Origin: Aliiroseovarius marinus
GTDB taxonomy: Bacteria > Pseudomonadota > Alphaproteobacteria > Rhodobacterales > Rhodobacteraceae
DNA: 64,000 nt
Direction of reading: 5' to 3'
Assembly: GCF_004360145.1 (NCBI RefSeq)
Contig: NZ_ML178716.1
Span: forward strand, 62,001-126,000
This document shows, piece after piece, positions 37,404 through 46,370 of the stretch; position 1 is the first letter of the stretch, and each line of letters opens with the position of its first letter. The notes beneath the pieces were generated by a model, which was not told where the DNA came from, did not search any database, and saw only the letters and a program-made list of their open reading frames with translations. A program made the translations under genes and the position numbers.

Positions 37404-38423
37404 ATGACCGCTGTAGAATTTGACAATGTCTCGATCGTGTTCGGCGACAAGCCGGAAAGCGCTCTGCCCGCGATGGACGCGGGCAAGGACCGCTCGGTCG
37501 TAAAGACCGAAACGGGTCAGGTACTGGGCGTGCATGACTGCTCGCTGTCTGTTGATGAAGGCGAGATCCTTGTGCTGATGGGCCTGTCGGGCTCGGGCAA
37601 ATCCACGCTTCTGCGGGGAGTGAACGCGCTGAACCCGGTGGTGCGCGGCTGTGTGCGGGTGAATGACGGCAATGGGCTGGTCGATGTCACCAATGCCGAT
37701 GCAGGTACCTTGCGCCGGATCCGCCAGAACCACGTGGCGATGGTGTTCCAGCAATTCGGCCTGCTGCCATGGCGCACAGTGCGCGAGAACGTCGGTCTGG
37801 GGCTGGAACTGGCCGGCATGGCAAAGGCCGAGCACAAGGCGCGCGTAGACGAACAGCTAGAGCTGGTGAACCTCAGCGAATGGGCCAACCGCAAGGTCAG
37901 CGAGCTGTCAGGCGGCATGCAGCAGCGCGTGGGCCTTGCCCGCGCCTTTGCCACCCAAGCGCCGATCCTTCTGATGGACGAGCCGTTCTCGGCCCTCGAC
38001 CCGCTGATCCGCGCCCGTCTTCAGGACGAGCTGATCGAGCTTCAGCAACGCCTGAAACGCACGATCATCTTCGTCAGCCACGATCTGGACGAGGCGTTCA
38101 AACTTGGCGACCGTATCGCGATCATGGAGGGCGGACGCATCGTGCAATGCGGCACGCCGCGCGACATCTTTACCAACCCGGTGAACGATTATGTGGCCGA
38201 CTTCGTGGCGCATATGAACCCGCTGGGCGTTCTGACCGCGCGCGACGTGATGGAGGACGGCGCCTCGGCCGCGTCTGTCAATGTCGACGCGACCGATCGC
38301 GTCGACGTGGTCATGAAAGCGCTGGCTGGGCAGGACGAGATCAGCGTGACGCAAGACGGTCAGCCTGTAGGGCGTATCACCTCGGATGCCGTTATGGCCC
38401 GGCTTCTGGACCCGCGCAGCTAA
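37404..38423 (+). CDS. choV: Choline ABC transporter ATP-binding protein
   Basis: The 339-residue ATPase has Walker A (GLSGSGKST, about residues 60-68), the ABC signature (SGGMQQRVGLARA) and Walker B (ILLMDEPFSALDP). Residues about 270-335 form a short CBS-like C-terminal region, shorter than in ProV. It powers choline import with ChoX and ChoW. The 117-bp repeat element begins 10 bp after its stop. Confidence 0.94.
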   Translation: MTAVEFDNVSIVFGDKPESALPAMDAGKDRSVVKTETGQVLGVHDCSLSVDEGEILVLMGLSGSGKSTLLRGVNALNPVVRGCVRVNDGNGLVDVTNADAGTLRRIRQNHVAMVFQQFGLLPWRTVRENVGLGLELAGMAKAEHKARVDEQLELVNLSEWANRKVSELSGGMQQRVGLARAFATQAPILLMDEPFSALDPLIRARLQDELIELQQRLKRTIIFVSHDLDEAFKLGDRIAIMEGGRIVQCGTPRDIFTNPVNDYVADFVAHMNPLGVLTARDVMEDGASAASVNVDATDRVDVVMKALAGQDEISVTQDGQPVGRITSDAVMARLLDPRS

Positions 38424-38433
38424 GCGCGCGGGC

Positions 38434-38550
38434 CTAAAGCGTTTCGGGATAAACTTGAGCCGCAAGTTTGTCGCGAAACGCCCGCAACAAAGCAATATGG
38501 CACTGCGTTTCGGTTTTCCCCTGTGTCAGGTTAAAACCGAAACGCTTTAG
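38434..38550. repeat. 117-bp double-hairpin element with 14-bp terminal inverted repeats
   Basis: The ends CTAAAGCGTTTCGG (38434-38447) and CCGAAACGCTTTAG (38537-38550) are perfect inverted copies. Inside, hairpin 1 joins GCGTTTCG (38439-38446) to CGAAACGC (38474-38481) with an inner AAACTTG/CAAGTTT stem. Hairpin 2 is a perfect 13-bp stem (38505-38517 with 38533-38545). The element fills the whole gap between choV and the convergent lipoprotein gene, and its right end supplies that gene's TAA. It looks like a MITE or REP-type repeat; there is no transposase and only one copy in the window. Confidence 0.75.
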
Positions 38551-39005
38551 TTCGTCAGACAATAGGTCTTACCACCTTCAACCCCGCCCAGACCGACCGC
38601 CTTACGTGGACAGGCATCTTGGGCAATGGCGGGTTGAAGGCGCGCGCCCGCGTTGCGCACCAAGAAGAACTCGTGCGCAAAGCCGTAGGGGCGCACCTGA
38701 AGGCTCCATCCGGCAATGGCGTTCTCGCTCAGATGCGGATCGTTGGGAGGGACCAACAACCAGTATTCGCGCCCTTTCAACTGCCTGCTGACCTGCTGCG
38801 ACCGAAACCACAGCGCGCCCGGCTGGCTGAGCGCACACATCTCGGGCCTTGTCACAGCGCGTTTGGTATCCTTGTCTCCATTCGCAGCTTCCCATCCGAT
38901 CAGGCGGTCGCAGAAACTGGCCCCTGTGCGTGCAGATTTGCTACCTGTGCTTGGCTGGCAGGCCGACACCGCGATGCACGCAAATAATGCGAGAACAATA
39001 CGCAT
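38547..39005 (-). CDS. Lipoprotein of unknown function
   Basis: The 152-residue product has lipobox VSAC (Cys 16), and the mature part has four Cys (ASFCDR, PEMCAL, DACPRK, YCLTN). No domain is recognised. AAGGGGG precedes ATG 39005. Its last codons read YCLTN and the TAA stop lies inside the end repeat of the 117-bp element, so the C-terminus may have been changed when that element arrived. Confidence 0.72.
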   Translation of the reverse strand: MRIVLALFACIAVSACQPSTGSKSARTGASFCDRLIGWEAANGDKDTKRAVTRPEMCALSQPGALWFRSQQVSRQLKGREYWLLVPPNDPHLSENAIAGWSLQVRPYGFAHEFFLVRNAGARLQPAIAQDACPRKAVGLGGVEGGKTYCLTN

Positions 39006-39112
39006 AGAAAACCCCCTTAAATTGCGAGAATCCTACATCACCTTTGCCTTGCGTCAAACACCGCCATCGGCAAGTTTGGCATGACTCCGCCGACAAGGAT
39101 CCAAAGATCGCC

Positions 39113-39871
39113 ATGCCCCGTTTTGCCGCCAACCTGACCCTGCTGTTCACCGAGCTTCCCTTTCTAGACCGGTTCGACGCCGCCGCCGAGGCGGGATTTG
39201 AAGCGGTCGAGGTGCTGTTTCCTTACGACGACGCAGCCAAGGATATTCGGCGGCGCCTGATCGCGAACGGTCTGCAGATGGTGCTGATAAACACGCCACC
39301 CCCCAACTGGACGGGCGGTCCGCGCGGCTTTGCGGCGACGCCGGATGGGCAAGAGCGATTTCGTCACGACTTCAAACGCGCACTGCGCTTTGCACAGGCC
39401 TTTAACGCCACGCATCTGCACATCATGGCAGGCGCGGCAGAAGGCGACGCCGCGCGCGCGGCTTTTGTCGAGAACCTGACCTGGGCCGCAGCGCAGGCCC
39501 CTGATCAAAGCCTAACCATCGAGCCCATTAACCGGGACGACATGCCGGGCTATTTCCTGTCGAACTACGCATTGGCCGCTGACATTTTGGCCGAGGTCAA
39601 TGCCCCCAATCTGCACCTGCAATTCGATGCCTACCACGCCCACAAAATCACCGGCGACATGCCTGCCACATGGGAGAAGGTGAAACACCTGACCCGCCAT
39701 ATTCAGGTGGGCGGCATTCCCGACCGACACGAGCCTGAAGCGGGCGTGATCGATTATCCCGCGTGGTTCCGGCAGTTGGATGACGAGGGCTATGCGGGCT
39801 GGGTCAGCGGTGAATATCACCCCGCAGGGCGAACCGAAGACGGGCTGTCATGGATAAAGGGGTTCGGCTGA
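39113..39871 (+). CDS. hyi: Hydroxypyruvate isomerase family TIM-barrel protein
   Basis: The 252-residue protein opens with PRFAANLTLLFTELPFLDRF, as Hyi does, and has metal-binding Glu residues (TIEPINRDDMPGYFLSNYALA and the final GEYHPAG) plus HLQFDAYHAHKITGD. Hyi interconverts hydroxypyruvate and tartronate semialdehyde in glyoxylate metabolism. ATG 39113 fits the family start; the extension to 39044 is not used. A perfect 9-bp inverted repeat follows the stop. Confidence 0.88.
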   Translation: MPRFAANLTLLFTELPFLDRFDAAAEAGFEAVEVLFPYDDAAKDIRRRLIANGLQMVLINTPPPNWTGGPRGFAATPDGQERFRHDFKRALRFAQAFNATHLHIMAGAAEGDAARAAFVENLTWAAAQAPDQSLTIEPINRDDMPGYFLSNYALAADILAEVNAPNLHLQFDAYHAHKITGDMPATWEKVKHLTRHIQVGGIPDRHEPEAGVIDYPAWFRQLDDEGYAGWVSGEYHPAGRTEDGLSWIKGFG

Positions 39872-39875
39872 CAGG

Positions 39876-39899
39876 CTCCTGACACTATGCTGTCAGGAG
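39876..39899. repeat. Perfect inverted repeat between hyi and the VOC gene
   Basis: CTCCTGACA (39876-39884) and TGTCAGGAG (39891-39899) flank a 6-bp centre. No T-run follows, so it may be an operator or attenuator rather than a terminator. It lies 48 bp before the VOC gene at 39947. Confidence 0.45.
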
Positions 39900-39946
39900 G
39901 GGTGTGTCAGAACCGCGTCATCAACATTGATGAAAGGACTGACCCA

Positions 39947-40315
39947 ATGACCCCCACGATTGTATGCTGGAGCGAGATCCCCGTTTCAAATCTGGAAAAA
40001 GCCGTGAATTTCTATAGCACTGTCTTCAAATGGACGATGAGGATCGACACCACCGGCCCTGTGCCGATGGCCGATTTTGGTGGCACCGACGCACCGGGTG
40101 GCGGGCATCTCTATGCAGGAAAGCCTGCGGTTGATGGCAGTGGCCCGACAGTGCACATGGTGGTGCCGGACTCGCTGGAAGACGCGATTGCACGCTGCGA
40201 AGGCGCGGGAGGCAAAGTAACCAGCGACCCGATCCCACTGCCGATGGGGCGCTTCGTCTATGCCTCGGACCCCGATGGCAATGCGATCGGCATGTTTGAA
40301 CCGAAAGCCGCCTGA
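39947..40315 (+). CDS. VOC family protein
   Basis: The 122-residue product is a single VOC module (IPVSNLEKAVNFYSTVFKWTM ... YASDPDGNAIGMFEPKA), like the putative glyoxalase/bleomycin-resistance proteins often paired with WYL regulators. The reaction is unknown. ATG 39947 has AAGGA before it at a somewhat long spacing. The YafY-like regulator begins 3 nt after the stop, so the two are one unit. Confidence 0.85.
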   Translation: MTPTIVCWSEIPVSNLEKAVNFYSTVFKWTMRIDTTGPVPMADFGGTDAPGGGHLYAGKPAVDGSGPTVHMVVPDSLEDAIARCEGAGGKVTSDPIPLPMGRFVYASDPDGNAIGMFEPKAA

Positions 40316-40318
40316 TCC

Positions 40319-41038
40319 ATGCGCCGTGCCGACCGCCTTTTCCAGATTGTTCAGCTGCTTCGAGGCGGTCGGCTGACCACGGCGCGGGATCTGGCCGAAA
40401 AACTCGAGGTCAGCGAGCGCACGATCTACCGCGACATCGCTGACCTGATTGGATCCGGCGTCCCCGTCGAGGGCGAGGCGGGCGTGGGATACGTCATGCG
40501 GGCGGGCTACGACATGCCGCCCCTCATGTTTACGCGCGACGAAATCATGGCCGTGATCGCTGGCACCCACTTGATCGAACGGATGGGCGGGGCGGCGATG
40601 GCCACCGCTGCCCGCGAAGCCCTGATCAAAATTCGTGCGGTGTTGCCCGAAGCGTTGGAGGCGCAAGCCAAGCGCGTTGAGATCCACGCCGGCCCCACCT
40701 TGCGCCCCTCTGATCGCGACCGCCATTTCATCGACCAAATTGAGAGCGCCATTGATACGCGGCTACGGTTGATCATGACCTATGCGGATGAGGTCGGCGC
40801 GAAGTCGACCCGGACCATTCGTCCCTTGGCGCTGTGGCTTTGGCGCAATGGCTGGACCGTGGTGGGCTGGTGCGAGCTACGTGAAGACTTCCGTATGTTC
40901 CGTGTCGACCGGATCGAAGGGTTTGCGACCGGAGACCGCTTCCGCGAAGAGCGCGACAAGGGGCTGAACGCGCTTTACGACAAGTTGGAAGCGCAGGGGC
41001 TGGACCCGCGCGGGGATGGGGATGTGCCGGTCAGGTGA
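40319..41038 (+). CDS. YafY/WYL-type transcriptional regulator
   Basis: The 239-residue protein has an HTH_11 DNA-binding start (MRRADRLFQIVQLLRGGRLTTARDLAEKLEVSERTIYRDI, 1-40), then a ligand-sensing WYL domain (about 138-210; RPLALWLWRNGWTVVGWCELREDFRMFRVDRI). It should regulate the VOC gene that precedes it and perhaps bind the inverted repeat at 39876. Its ligand is unknown. It is convergent with polA; the gap holds a GGGGC hairpin (41041-41053) and copy 2 of the 33-bp repeat. Confidence 0.88.
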   Translation: MRRADRLFQIVQLLRGGRLTTARDLAEKLEVSERTIYRDIADLIGSGVPVEGEAGVGYVMRAGYDMPPLMFTRDEIMAVIAGTHLIERMGGAAMATAAREALIKIRAVLPEALEAQAKRVEIHAGPTLRPSDRDRHFIDQIESAIDTRLRLIMTYADEVGAKSTRTIRPLALWLWRNGWTVVGWCELREDFRMFRVDRIEGFATGDRFREERDKGLNALYDKLEAQGLDPRGDGDVPVR

Positions 41039-41071
41039 AAGGGGCGCTGCCCCTCGCCCGTGCCGGGCTCA

Positions 41072-41104
41072 CCCCGGGATATTTCTGGCAAGAAAATGAG
41101 GGGC
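41072..41104. repeat. 33-bp intergenic repeat, copy 2
   Basis: This segment matches 155-187 at 30 of 33 positions (differences only at offsets 5, 14 and 15). It lies six bases after the polA stop codon on the minus strand, preceded by GGGGC-GCT-GCCCC (41041-41053). Confidence 0.7.
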
Positions 41105-41110
41105 TGCGTG

Positions 41111-43903
41111 TTAGTGCGCCTCGGCCCAGTTCATTCCGATGCCCGCATCGACCACCAGCGGCACGTCCAGTTTGATCGCGGGCTCCGCCGCACCTTCCAT
41201 AACGTGGCGCACGGTCTCGATCACCTCGTCCACCGCGTTCTCGTCGACCTCAAAGATCAGTTCATCGTGCACCTGCAAGAGCATCTTGGCGGGCAGCTTG
41301 GCAATCGCGTCCGGCATACGGATCATGGCGCGGCGGATGATATCGGCGGCGGTGCCTTGGATGGGCGCGTTGATCGCGGCGCGTTTGGCAAAGCCCGCCT
41401 GCGGGCCTTTTGCGCCGATTTCGGGCGTGTGGATGCGGCGACTGAAGAGGGTCTCGACCCGCTTGTGTTCTTTGGCGAACTCAATGGTGGTGTCCATGTA
41501 TTTGCGAATGCCGGGGAAGCGTTCGAAATAACGGTCGATGAAGCCCTGAGCTTCGGCGCGCGGAATGCGCAGGTTGCGCGCCAGACCGAAGCCCGAGATG
41601 CCATAGATCACACCAAAGTTGATCGCTTTGGCCTGGCGGCGGATGTCCGGTGTCATTTCGTCCAGTGGGACATCGAACATCTCACTCGCCGTCATGGCGT
41701 GGATGTCGTGGCCGTCGCGGAAAGCCTGTTTCAGCGCGTCGATCCCGGCCATATGGGCCAGAATGCGCAGCTCAATCTGGCTATAGTCGAGGCTGATCAG
41801 CTTGGTCCCCTCCGGCGCGATAAAAGCCTCGCGGATGCGGCGGCCTTCTTCGGTCCGGACGGGGATGTTTTGCAGGTTCGGATCGCTGGACGCCATCCGC
41901 CCAGTGTTCGCCCCCGTTTGCAGGTAAGACGTATGCACACGGCCCGTTTCAGGGTGAATGTGATCCTGCAGCGCGTCCGTATAGGTCGATTTCAGCTTTT
42001 GCAGCTGGCGATAGTCCAGAACCCGTGCCGCGAAGGGGTGTTCGGCGGCCAGATCTTCCAGCACATCCGCAGGTGTCGACCATTGGCCAGTTTTGGTTTT
42101 CTTGCCACCGGGTAGCTCCATCTCGCCAAACAGGATCTCACCCACCTGCGCGGGGGATTGGACGTTGAAGTCACGCCCTGCAATCTCGTGCAGTTCAGCC
42201 TCATACCCCGCCATCTTCTGGGCGAAGGCGTTGGACATGCGCGACAGCACCTCGCGGTCGACCTTGATGCCGGTCATTTCCATCTGCGCCAGCACGGGGA
42301 CCAGCGGACGCTCCAGACGTTCATAGACGCGGGTGACGTGGTTGCTGTGCAGACGCGGTTTCAGGATTTGCCAAAGGCGCAGGGTGATGTCCGCATCCTC
42401 GGCCGCGTATTTCACCGCATCCTCAATCGGCACGCGGTCGAAGGTGATCGCGGATTTGCCGGTACCCAACAGAGATTTGATCGAGATCGGGCTGTGCGAC
42501 AGGTATTCTTCCGACAGCTTGTCCATGCCGTGCCCGTGCAGGCCCGCATTCTGGGCATAAGACATCAGCATCGTGTCATCAATTGGGGCGACATTTACGC
42601 CATAGCGCGCCAATATCTTGGCGTCGTATTTCATGTTCTGGCCGATTTTCAGGATCGCCGGATCCTCGAGCATCGGTTTCAGCGCGGAAATCACCTGATC
42701 AAGCGGCAATTGTCCTTCGGCCAAATCTGACCCGCCAAACAGGTCATCTGCCTGACTGGTCTTGTGGGTCAGCGGGATATAGCAAGCCTCGCCCGCCTCG
42801 ACGGCCAGCGAGATACCGACCAGATCGACCAGCATTTCATTCAGGCCGGTGGTTTCCGTGTCGAAGGCCACATAGCCACGGGCATAGGCACGGTCGATCC
42901 ACGCGGCCAGCGCGTCCATGTCTTTAACCCACTCATATTTCTCGGGGTCGATGGCGGGCATTTCCGGCGCTGCAGGCGCGTCGCCGCCTTCTGGCTGCGC
43001 GATCTCGGGCGCGTCCATCCCCAGCTTGCCCGCGACGCGATTGGTCAGCGTGCGGAACTCCATTTCAGCCAAGAAATTCAACAGCGTTTCAGGTTCTGGG
43101 TCCTTCAGTTCAAGATCCTCAAACGCCACGTCCAGGTCCATCTGATCATCCAGCTTCACCAGCTGGCGCGAGATACGGATCTGGTCGGCTTTCTCGATCA
43201 GGGTTTGGCGGCGCTTGGGCTGTTTGATCTCCTCGGCGCGTTCCAGAAGCGTGTCGAGGTCGCCGAATTCGTTGATCAAAAGCGCGGCGGTCTTGATGCC
43301 GATGCCGGGCGCGCCGGGGACGTTGTCGACACTATCGCCTGCCAGCGCCTGCACATCGACGACACGGTTGGGGCCGACGCCGAATTTCTCTTCCACGCCT
43401 TCGACGCCGATACGTTTGTTTTTCATCGGGTCGAGCATTTCGACACCGCCGCCCACAAGCTGCATCAGGTCTTTGTCGGACGACAGGATGGTCACGCGGC
43501 CGCCTGCCTCGTCCGCTTGGCGGGCAAGGGTGGCGATGATGTCATCGGCCTCGAACCCTTCGACCTCGATACAGGCGATATTGAAGGCGCGGGTCGCGTC
43601 GCGGGTCAGCGGAAACTGCGGGCGCAGGTCTTCGGGCGCAGGGGGGCGGTTCGCTTTGTATTCGGGGTAGATGTCACTTCGGAAGGTCTTGCCGGAATGG
43701 TCAAAAATCACAGCGACATGGGTCGGCGCGTCGGCGCCCGCGTTATCTTCGATGAACTTGAACAGCATGTTGCAGAACCCGGCCACCGCCCCAATGGGCA
43801 GCCCGTCGGATTTGCGCGTCAGCGGAGGCAGCGCGTGATAGGCCCGAAAGATGAAGGCCGATCCGTCGACCAGATGCAGATGACAACCCTTGCCAAAGCT
43901 CAT
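41111..43903 (-). CDS. polA: DNA polymerase I
   Basis: The 930-residue, three-domain enzyme has the 5'-3' exonuclease (1 to about 290, with SSDKDLMQLV and DNVPGAPGIG), a linker rich in Pro/Ala (296-315), a 3'-5' exonuclease (about 320-530) with active-site D348 and E350 (FDTETTGL) so proofreading should work, and the polymerase part (TGRMASSDPNLQNIP, LDYSQIELRILAH, RRQAKAINFGVIYG, QVHDELIFEV). It fills gaps and removes primers. AGGGGGAA precedes ATG 43903. It lies 40 bp after the terminator of the zinc-finger gene. Confidence 0.97.
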   Translation of the reverse strand: MSFGKGCHLHLVDGSAFIFRAYHALPPLTRKSDGLPIGAVAGFCNMLFKFIEDNAGADAPTHVAVIFDHSGKTFRSDIYPEYKANRPPAPEDLRPQFPLTRDATRAFNIACIEVEGFEADDIIATLARQADEAGGRVTILSSDKDLMQLVGGGVEMLDPMKNKRIGVEGVEEKFGVGPNRVVDVQALAGDSVDNVPGAPGIGIKTAALLINEFGDLDTLLERAEEIKQPKRRQTLIEKADQIRISRQLVKLDDQMDLDVAFEDLELKDPEPETLLNFLAEMEFRTLTNRVAGKLGMDAPEIAQPEGGDAPAAPEMPAIDPEKYEWVKDMDALAAWIDRAYARGYVAFDTETTGLNEMLVDLVGISLAVEAGEACYIPLTHKTSQADDLFGGSDLAEGQLPLDQVISALKPMLEDPAILKIGQNMKYDAKILARYGVNVAPIDDTMLMSYAQNAGLHGHGMDKLSEEYLSHSPISIKSLLGTGKSAITFDRVPIEDAVKYAAEDADITLRLWQILKPRLHSNHVTRVYERLERPLVPVLAQMEMTGIKVDREVLSRMSNAFAQKMAGYEAELHEIAGRDFNVQSPAQVGEILFGEMELPGGKKTKTGQWSTPADVLEDLAAEHPFAARVLDYRQLQKLKSTYTDALQDHIHPETGRVHTSYLQTGANTGRMASSDPNLQNIPVRTEEGRRIREAFIAPEGTKLISLDYSQIELRILAHMAGIDALKQAFRDGHDIHAMTASEMFDVPLDEMTPDIRRQAKAINFGVIYGISGFGLARNLRIPRAEAQGFIDRYFERFPGIRKYMDTTIEFAKEHKRVETLFSRRIHTPEIGAKGPQAGFAKRAAINAPIQGTAADIIRRAMIRMPDAIAKLPAKMLLQVHDELIFEVDENAVDEVIETVRHVMEGAAEPAIKLDVPLVVDAGIGMNWAEAH

Positions 43904-43942
43904 TGGAATTCCCCCTGAAACGCGTGTGACCAGTTAAGACGC

Positions 43943-43971
43943 AAAAGGCCGCGAGGCACCAGCCCGCGGCC
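43943..43971 (-). terminator. Rho-independent terminator
   Basis: On the minus strand GGCCGCG (43971-43965) pairs with CGCGGCC (43953-43947), loop 11 nt, then TTTT. It ends the GT14/HIT/zinc-finger run before polA. Confidence 0.75.
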
Positions 43972-43997
43972 CGGATTTAAGTGCAGCCCGGCAGAAA

Positions 43998-44186
43998 TCA
44001 GGCGGCTTTGTCGTCGTCTGCGTGATCCTTGTGGACGAACTTGCAATCGCAATAAGGGCATTCCACCCAGCCATGTTCGTTCGGGATCTGCAAATAGACG
44101 CGCGGGTGGCCCAGCGCGCCCTCGCCGCCGTCGCAAGAGACCTTGTAGCTGTCAACAATCTTGGTTTCAGGAGCCGGTTGGGTCAT
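43998..44186 (-). CDS. Zinc-finger (zf-CHCC, NDUFS6-like) protein
   Basis: The 62-residue protein has the NDUFS6/zf-CHCC pattern: [19 protein letters not shown] followed by [10 protein letters not shown], giving Cys-His-Cys-Cys zinc ligands. The mitochondrial relative is an accessory subunit of complex I, so a role in complex I assembly or stability is likely. ATG 44186 has AGAGGTG before it; an ATG 18 nt upstream (44204) lacks one. It is the last gene of a run beginning with the GT14 gene. Confidence 0.87.
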   Translation of the reverse strand: MTQPAPETKIVDSYKVSCDGGEGALGHPRVYLQIPNEHGWVECPYCDCKFVHKDHADDDKAA

Positions 44187-44255
44187 GTGAGACACCTCTG
44201 TCATTTGTGTTGGTCTATTTACGCCCCGCGCGGGTGGTGCCGCAAGGGCGAACCG

Positions 44256-44639
44256 TCAATCCGCGCGTGATACCATGCGACCGATGGGGCGGCCTGCCAG
44301 AATATGGATGTGCAGATGCGGAACCTCTTGCACGCCATGCTCGCCCGCGTTGGAAATCAGCCGGTATCCGTCGCCAGCATTGCCCGGCTCGACCCCCAGA
44401 AGCGCGCAGACCTTGCCTACGGCACGGGTGAAGCCCACGATTTCCGCGTCCGAACCTTCGGCGGCCAGATGATCGAAGGTCACATACGGGCCTTTGGGAA
44501 TCACCAAAACGTGGTGCGGTGCTTTTGGCATGATGTCCTTGAACGCTAGCGCGTGCTCATCCTCGTACACGGTGTCATTCGGGATCTCGCCGCGCAGGAT
44601 CTTGGCGAAGATATTCTGGTCGTCATAGCTGTAGGGCAT
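44256..44639 (-). CDS. HIT family nucleotide hydrolase
   Basis: The 127-residue protein begins NIFAKILRGEIPNDTVYEDEHALAF and carries the histidine triad HLHIHIL near the C-terminus, as in HinT/Hit purine nucleoside phosphoramidases. The exact substrate is unknown. GAGGA lies within the end of the GT14 gene, 3 nt separate the two genes, and it is probably cotranscribed with it. Confidence 0.93.
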   Translation of the reverse strand: MPYSYDDQNIFAKILRGEIPNDTVYEDEHALAFKDIMPKAPHHVLVIPKGPYVTFDHLAAEGSDAEIVGFTRAVGKVCALLGVEPGNAGDGYRLISNAGEHGVQEVPHLHIHILAGRPIGRMVSRAD

Positions 44640-44642
44640 TGG

Positions 44643-46220
44643 TCAGTCCTCAAACAGGTGATTGGTCTGTGCGATCTGAAGCGCTTCATCGGGCTGGATC
44701 GACAGGAATTGCGAAATGGCGAGCGCGTTTTCCGGCGCCTCGCGCAGCTCGCTGATGCGATAGTAGTTCTGAAATCCCGCGTCCCGGATCCGGTCACTTT
44801 CACCCGTCACATCCGCGCGGATCGTGGGCAAAAGCCGGTCCATCGCCGCTTTCGATGTATTCTCGCCCGCAAGCCCAATACGGATGGCATGTCCGGCCAG
44901 ATAATCGTCCGTGAAGACGCTTTCGATTTCCAAAAGCCGCGTCGTGCAACGGTCCGCGAAGAAGTCCTGGAACATCTCCATATTCTTGGGGTCCATACAC
45001 ACGACCATACGGTCGGTGTCGTAATACTCGAACAGCATCCGCATCAGCGCTCGGCGGTGGCGCGCGCGTTTGCTCATTTGGGTTTGGATGCCGCCCAGAT
45101 CAGGCATCGGGCAGCTGTCTTCGTCAAACAGGTATTCGATGGTCTCGATCCCCGTGACGTCTTTGATCTTGTGCACCAACCGTTTGGCCACGTGCCATTT
45201 CTTGGCCACGACAATCAGTAGCTCACGCTCGCGGCCCAAGCTGGCCTCGGCCTCCCAGAAGCGGGGCGCGAAACGTACGCCATTACGGCCACGGCTGGTC
45301 AGGAAGCGAAACAGGCTGCGCCCTTCGTTCGATATCTGGAACTCCACACCCTTCGCCGCGTACAGATCCCCCAACCGCTGCTTCAGCTCAGTCGCTTCGG
45401 GGCTGATCTTGCGGGCAAACAGGAAATTCTGGCTGAGCAGCAAATCATAGTGGTCGTTATAGAAGGTCACCGGCATCCCATAGTCGGTGAACATCAGGAA
45501 AGTCAGCGTACTGGTACGGATTTCACTGTCAGGCACCAGATGGCGCACGATGGTTTGAAAGAAGGTCTCGTCCGGAATCCATGTGGTGCGGAAGAAGCGC
45601 ATCACGTCTTTGCGCTCTTGGCAGAACTTCATCACCCATTCGACGGTGCGCCGGCGCAGGCACCACCATTGGCTGCCGATCATCACCTGGATGTCGGCAG
45701 GGATTTCGCGCGTCAGGCCCAGTTTCTTTTGCAGCTGGAACGAGGTGTAGAACAGCTTCTTGTGTTTGCGTTCGTTCAGGAAGTGGCGATAGATCAGCCG
45801 CTCTTCCTTCATGCCGGTCTTGATCCAGTCGCCTTCGAAGAAGTCGAAACTTTCGATATAGTCGACGTCGTCGCGGTCCAGCAATTCATGGGCATATTCG
45901 GCCGATTTGATCGCCATGCAATCGCCTGACAGCATGTAGAAATGCGTGGCGCGCGGGAAGGCCTCGAGCGCGGCTTCGACCGCGTTCAGGGTCGCCTGCA
46001 CCAAGGACCACTCCCCCCAGCCGCATTTGATGCGCTTCTTGGCAAAGGTCACATTGGGATTGCCCTTCAACGCGTCCTGAATGCGCTGATAATCCTCGGG
46101 CTTGGCGCGCGCATCAAAGTGGATCGCCATATAATCACCCGCCGCCGTCAGCTGCCGCGCTTGCGAGATGATGGAGTCGGGGTCTTTGTGACACAACAGA
46201 ATGAAGGCAATTTTGGCCAT
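44643..46220 (-). CDS. GT14-type glycosyltransferase with C-terminal DUF5928-like half
   Basis: The 525-residue protein has a GT14 core (about 1-290: IAFILLCHKDPDSIISQARQL, FYMLSGDCMAIKS, GSQWWCLRRRTVEWVM, WIPDETFFQTI) like animal core-2/I-branching and xylosyltransferases, which lack the usual DxD and have this late PDE motif. The C-terminal 230 residues match what I recall as DUF5928. It should transfer a sugar (GlcNAc or Xyl by analogy) to a surface glycan; the acceptor is unknown. No signal peptide is seen, so it is cytosolic. It is divergent from the sulfotransferase gene, sharing a 150-bp AT-rich promoter region. Confidence 0.82.
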   Translation of the reverse strand: MAKIAFILLCHKDPDSIISQARQLTAAGDYMAIHFDARAKPEDYQRIQDALKGNPNVTFAKKRIKCGWGEWSLVQATLNAVEAALEAFPRATHFYMLSGDCMAIKSAEYAHELLDRDDVDYIESFDFFEGDWIKTGMKEERLIYRHFLNERKHKKLFYTSFQLQKKLGLTREIPADIQVMIGSQWWCLRRRTVEWVMKFCQERKDVMRFFRTTWIPDETFFQTIVRHLVPDSEIRTSTLTFLMFTDYGMPVTFYNDHYDLLLSQNFLFARKISPEATELKQRLGDLYAAKGVEFQISNEGRSLFRFLTSRGRNGVRFAPRFWEAEASLGRERELLIVVAKKWHVAKRLVHKIKDVTGIETIEYLFDEDSCPMPDLGGIQTQMSKRARHRRALMRMLFEYYDTDRMVVCMDPKNMEMFQDFFADRCTTRLLEIESVFTDDYLAGHAIRIGLAGENTSKAAMDRLLPTIRADVTGESDRIRDAGFQNYYRISELREAPENALAISQFLSIQPDEALQIAQTNHLFED

Positions 46221-46370
46221 GTAACCGCGTAAGACCTTTGGGATTGACGATATCCCGACCTAAATAACGTGAACATCTATCAGAAAAACAGAGATTCTTT
46301 ACTTTTTTACGCAATCTGTTCACAAACAAACTATCTGCGCGAACCAAGTATTTAGAAGACGAGGTATTTT

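Noticed and set aside
42764-43918. 384-codon plus-strand frame opposite polA
   Set aside because: Antisense to the 5' half of polA with no family features.
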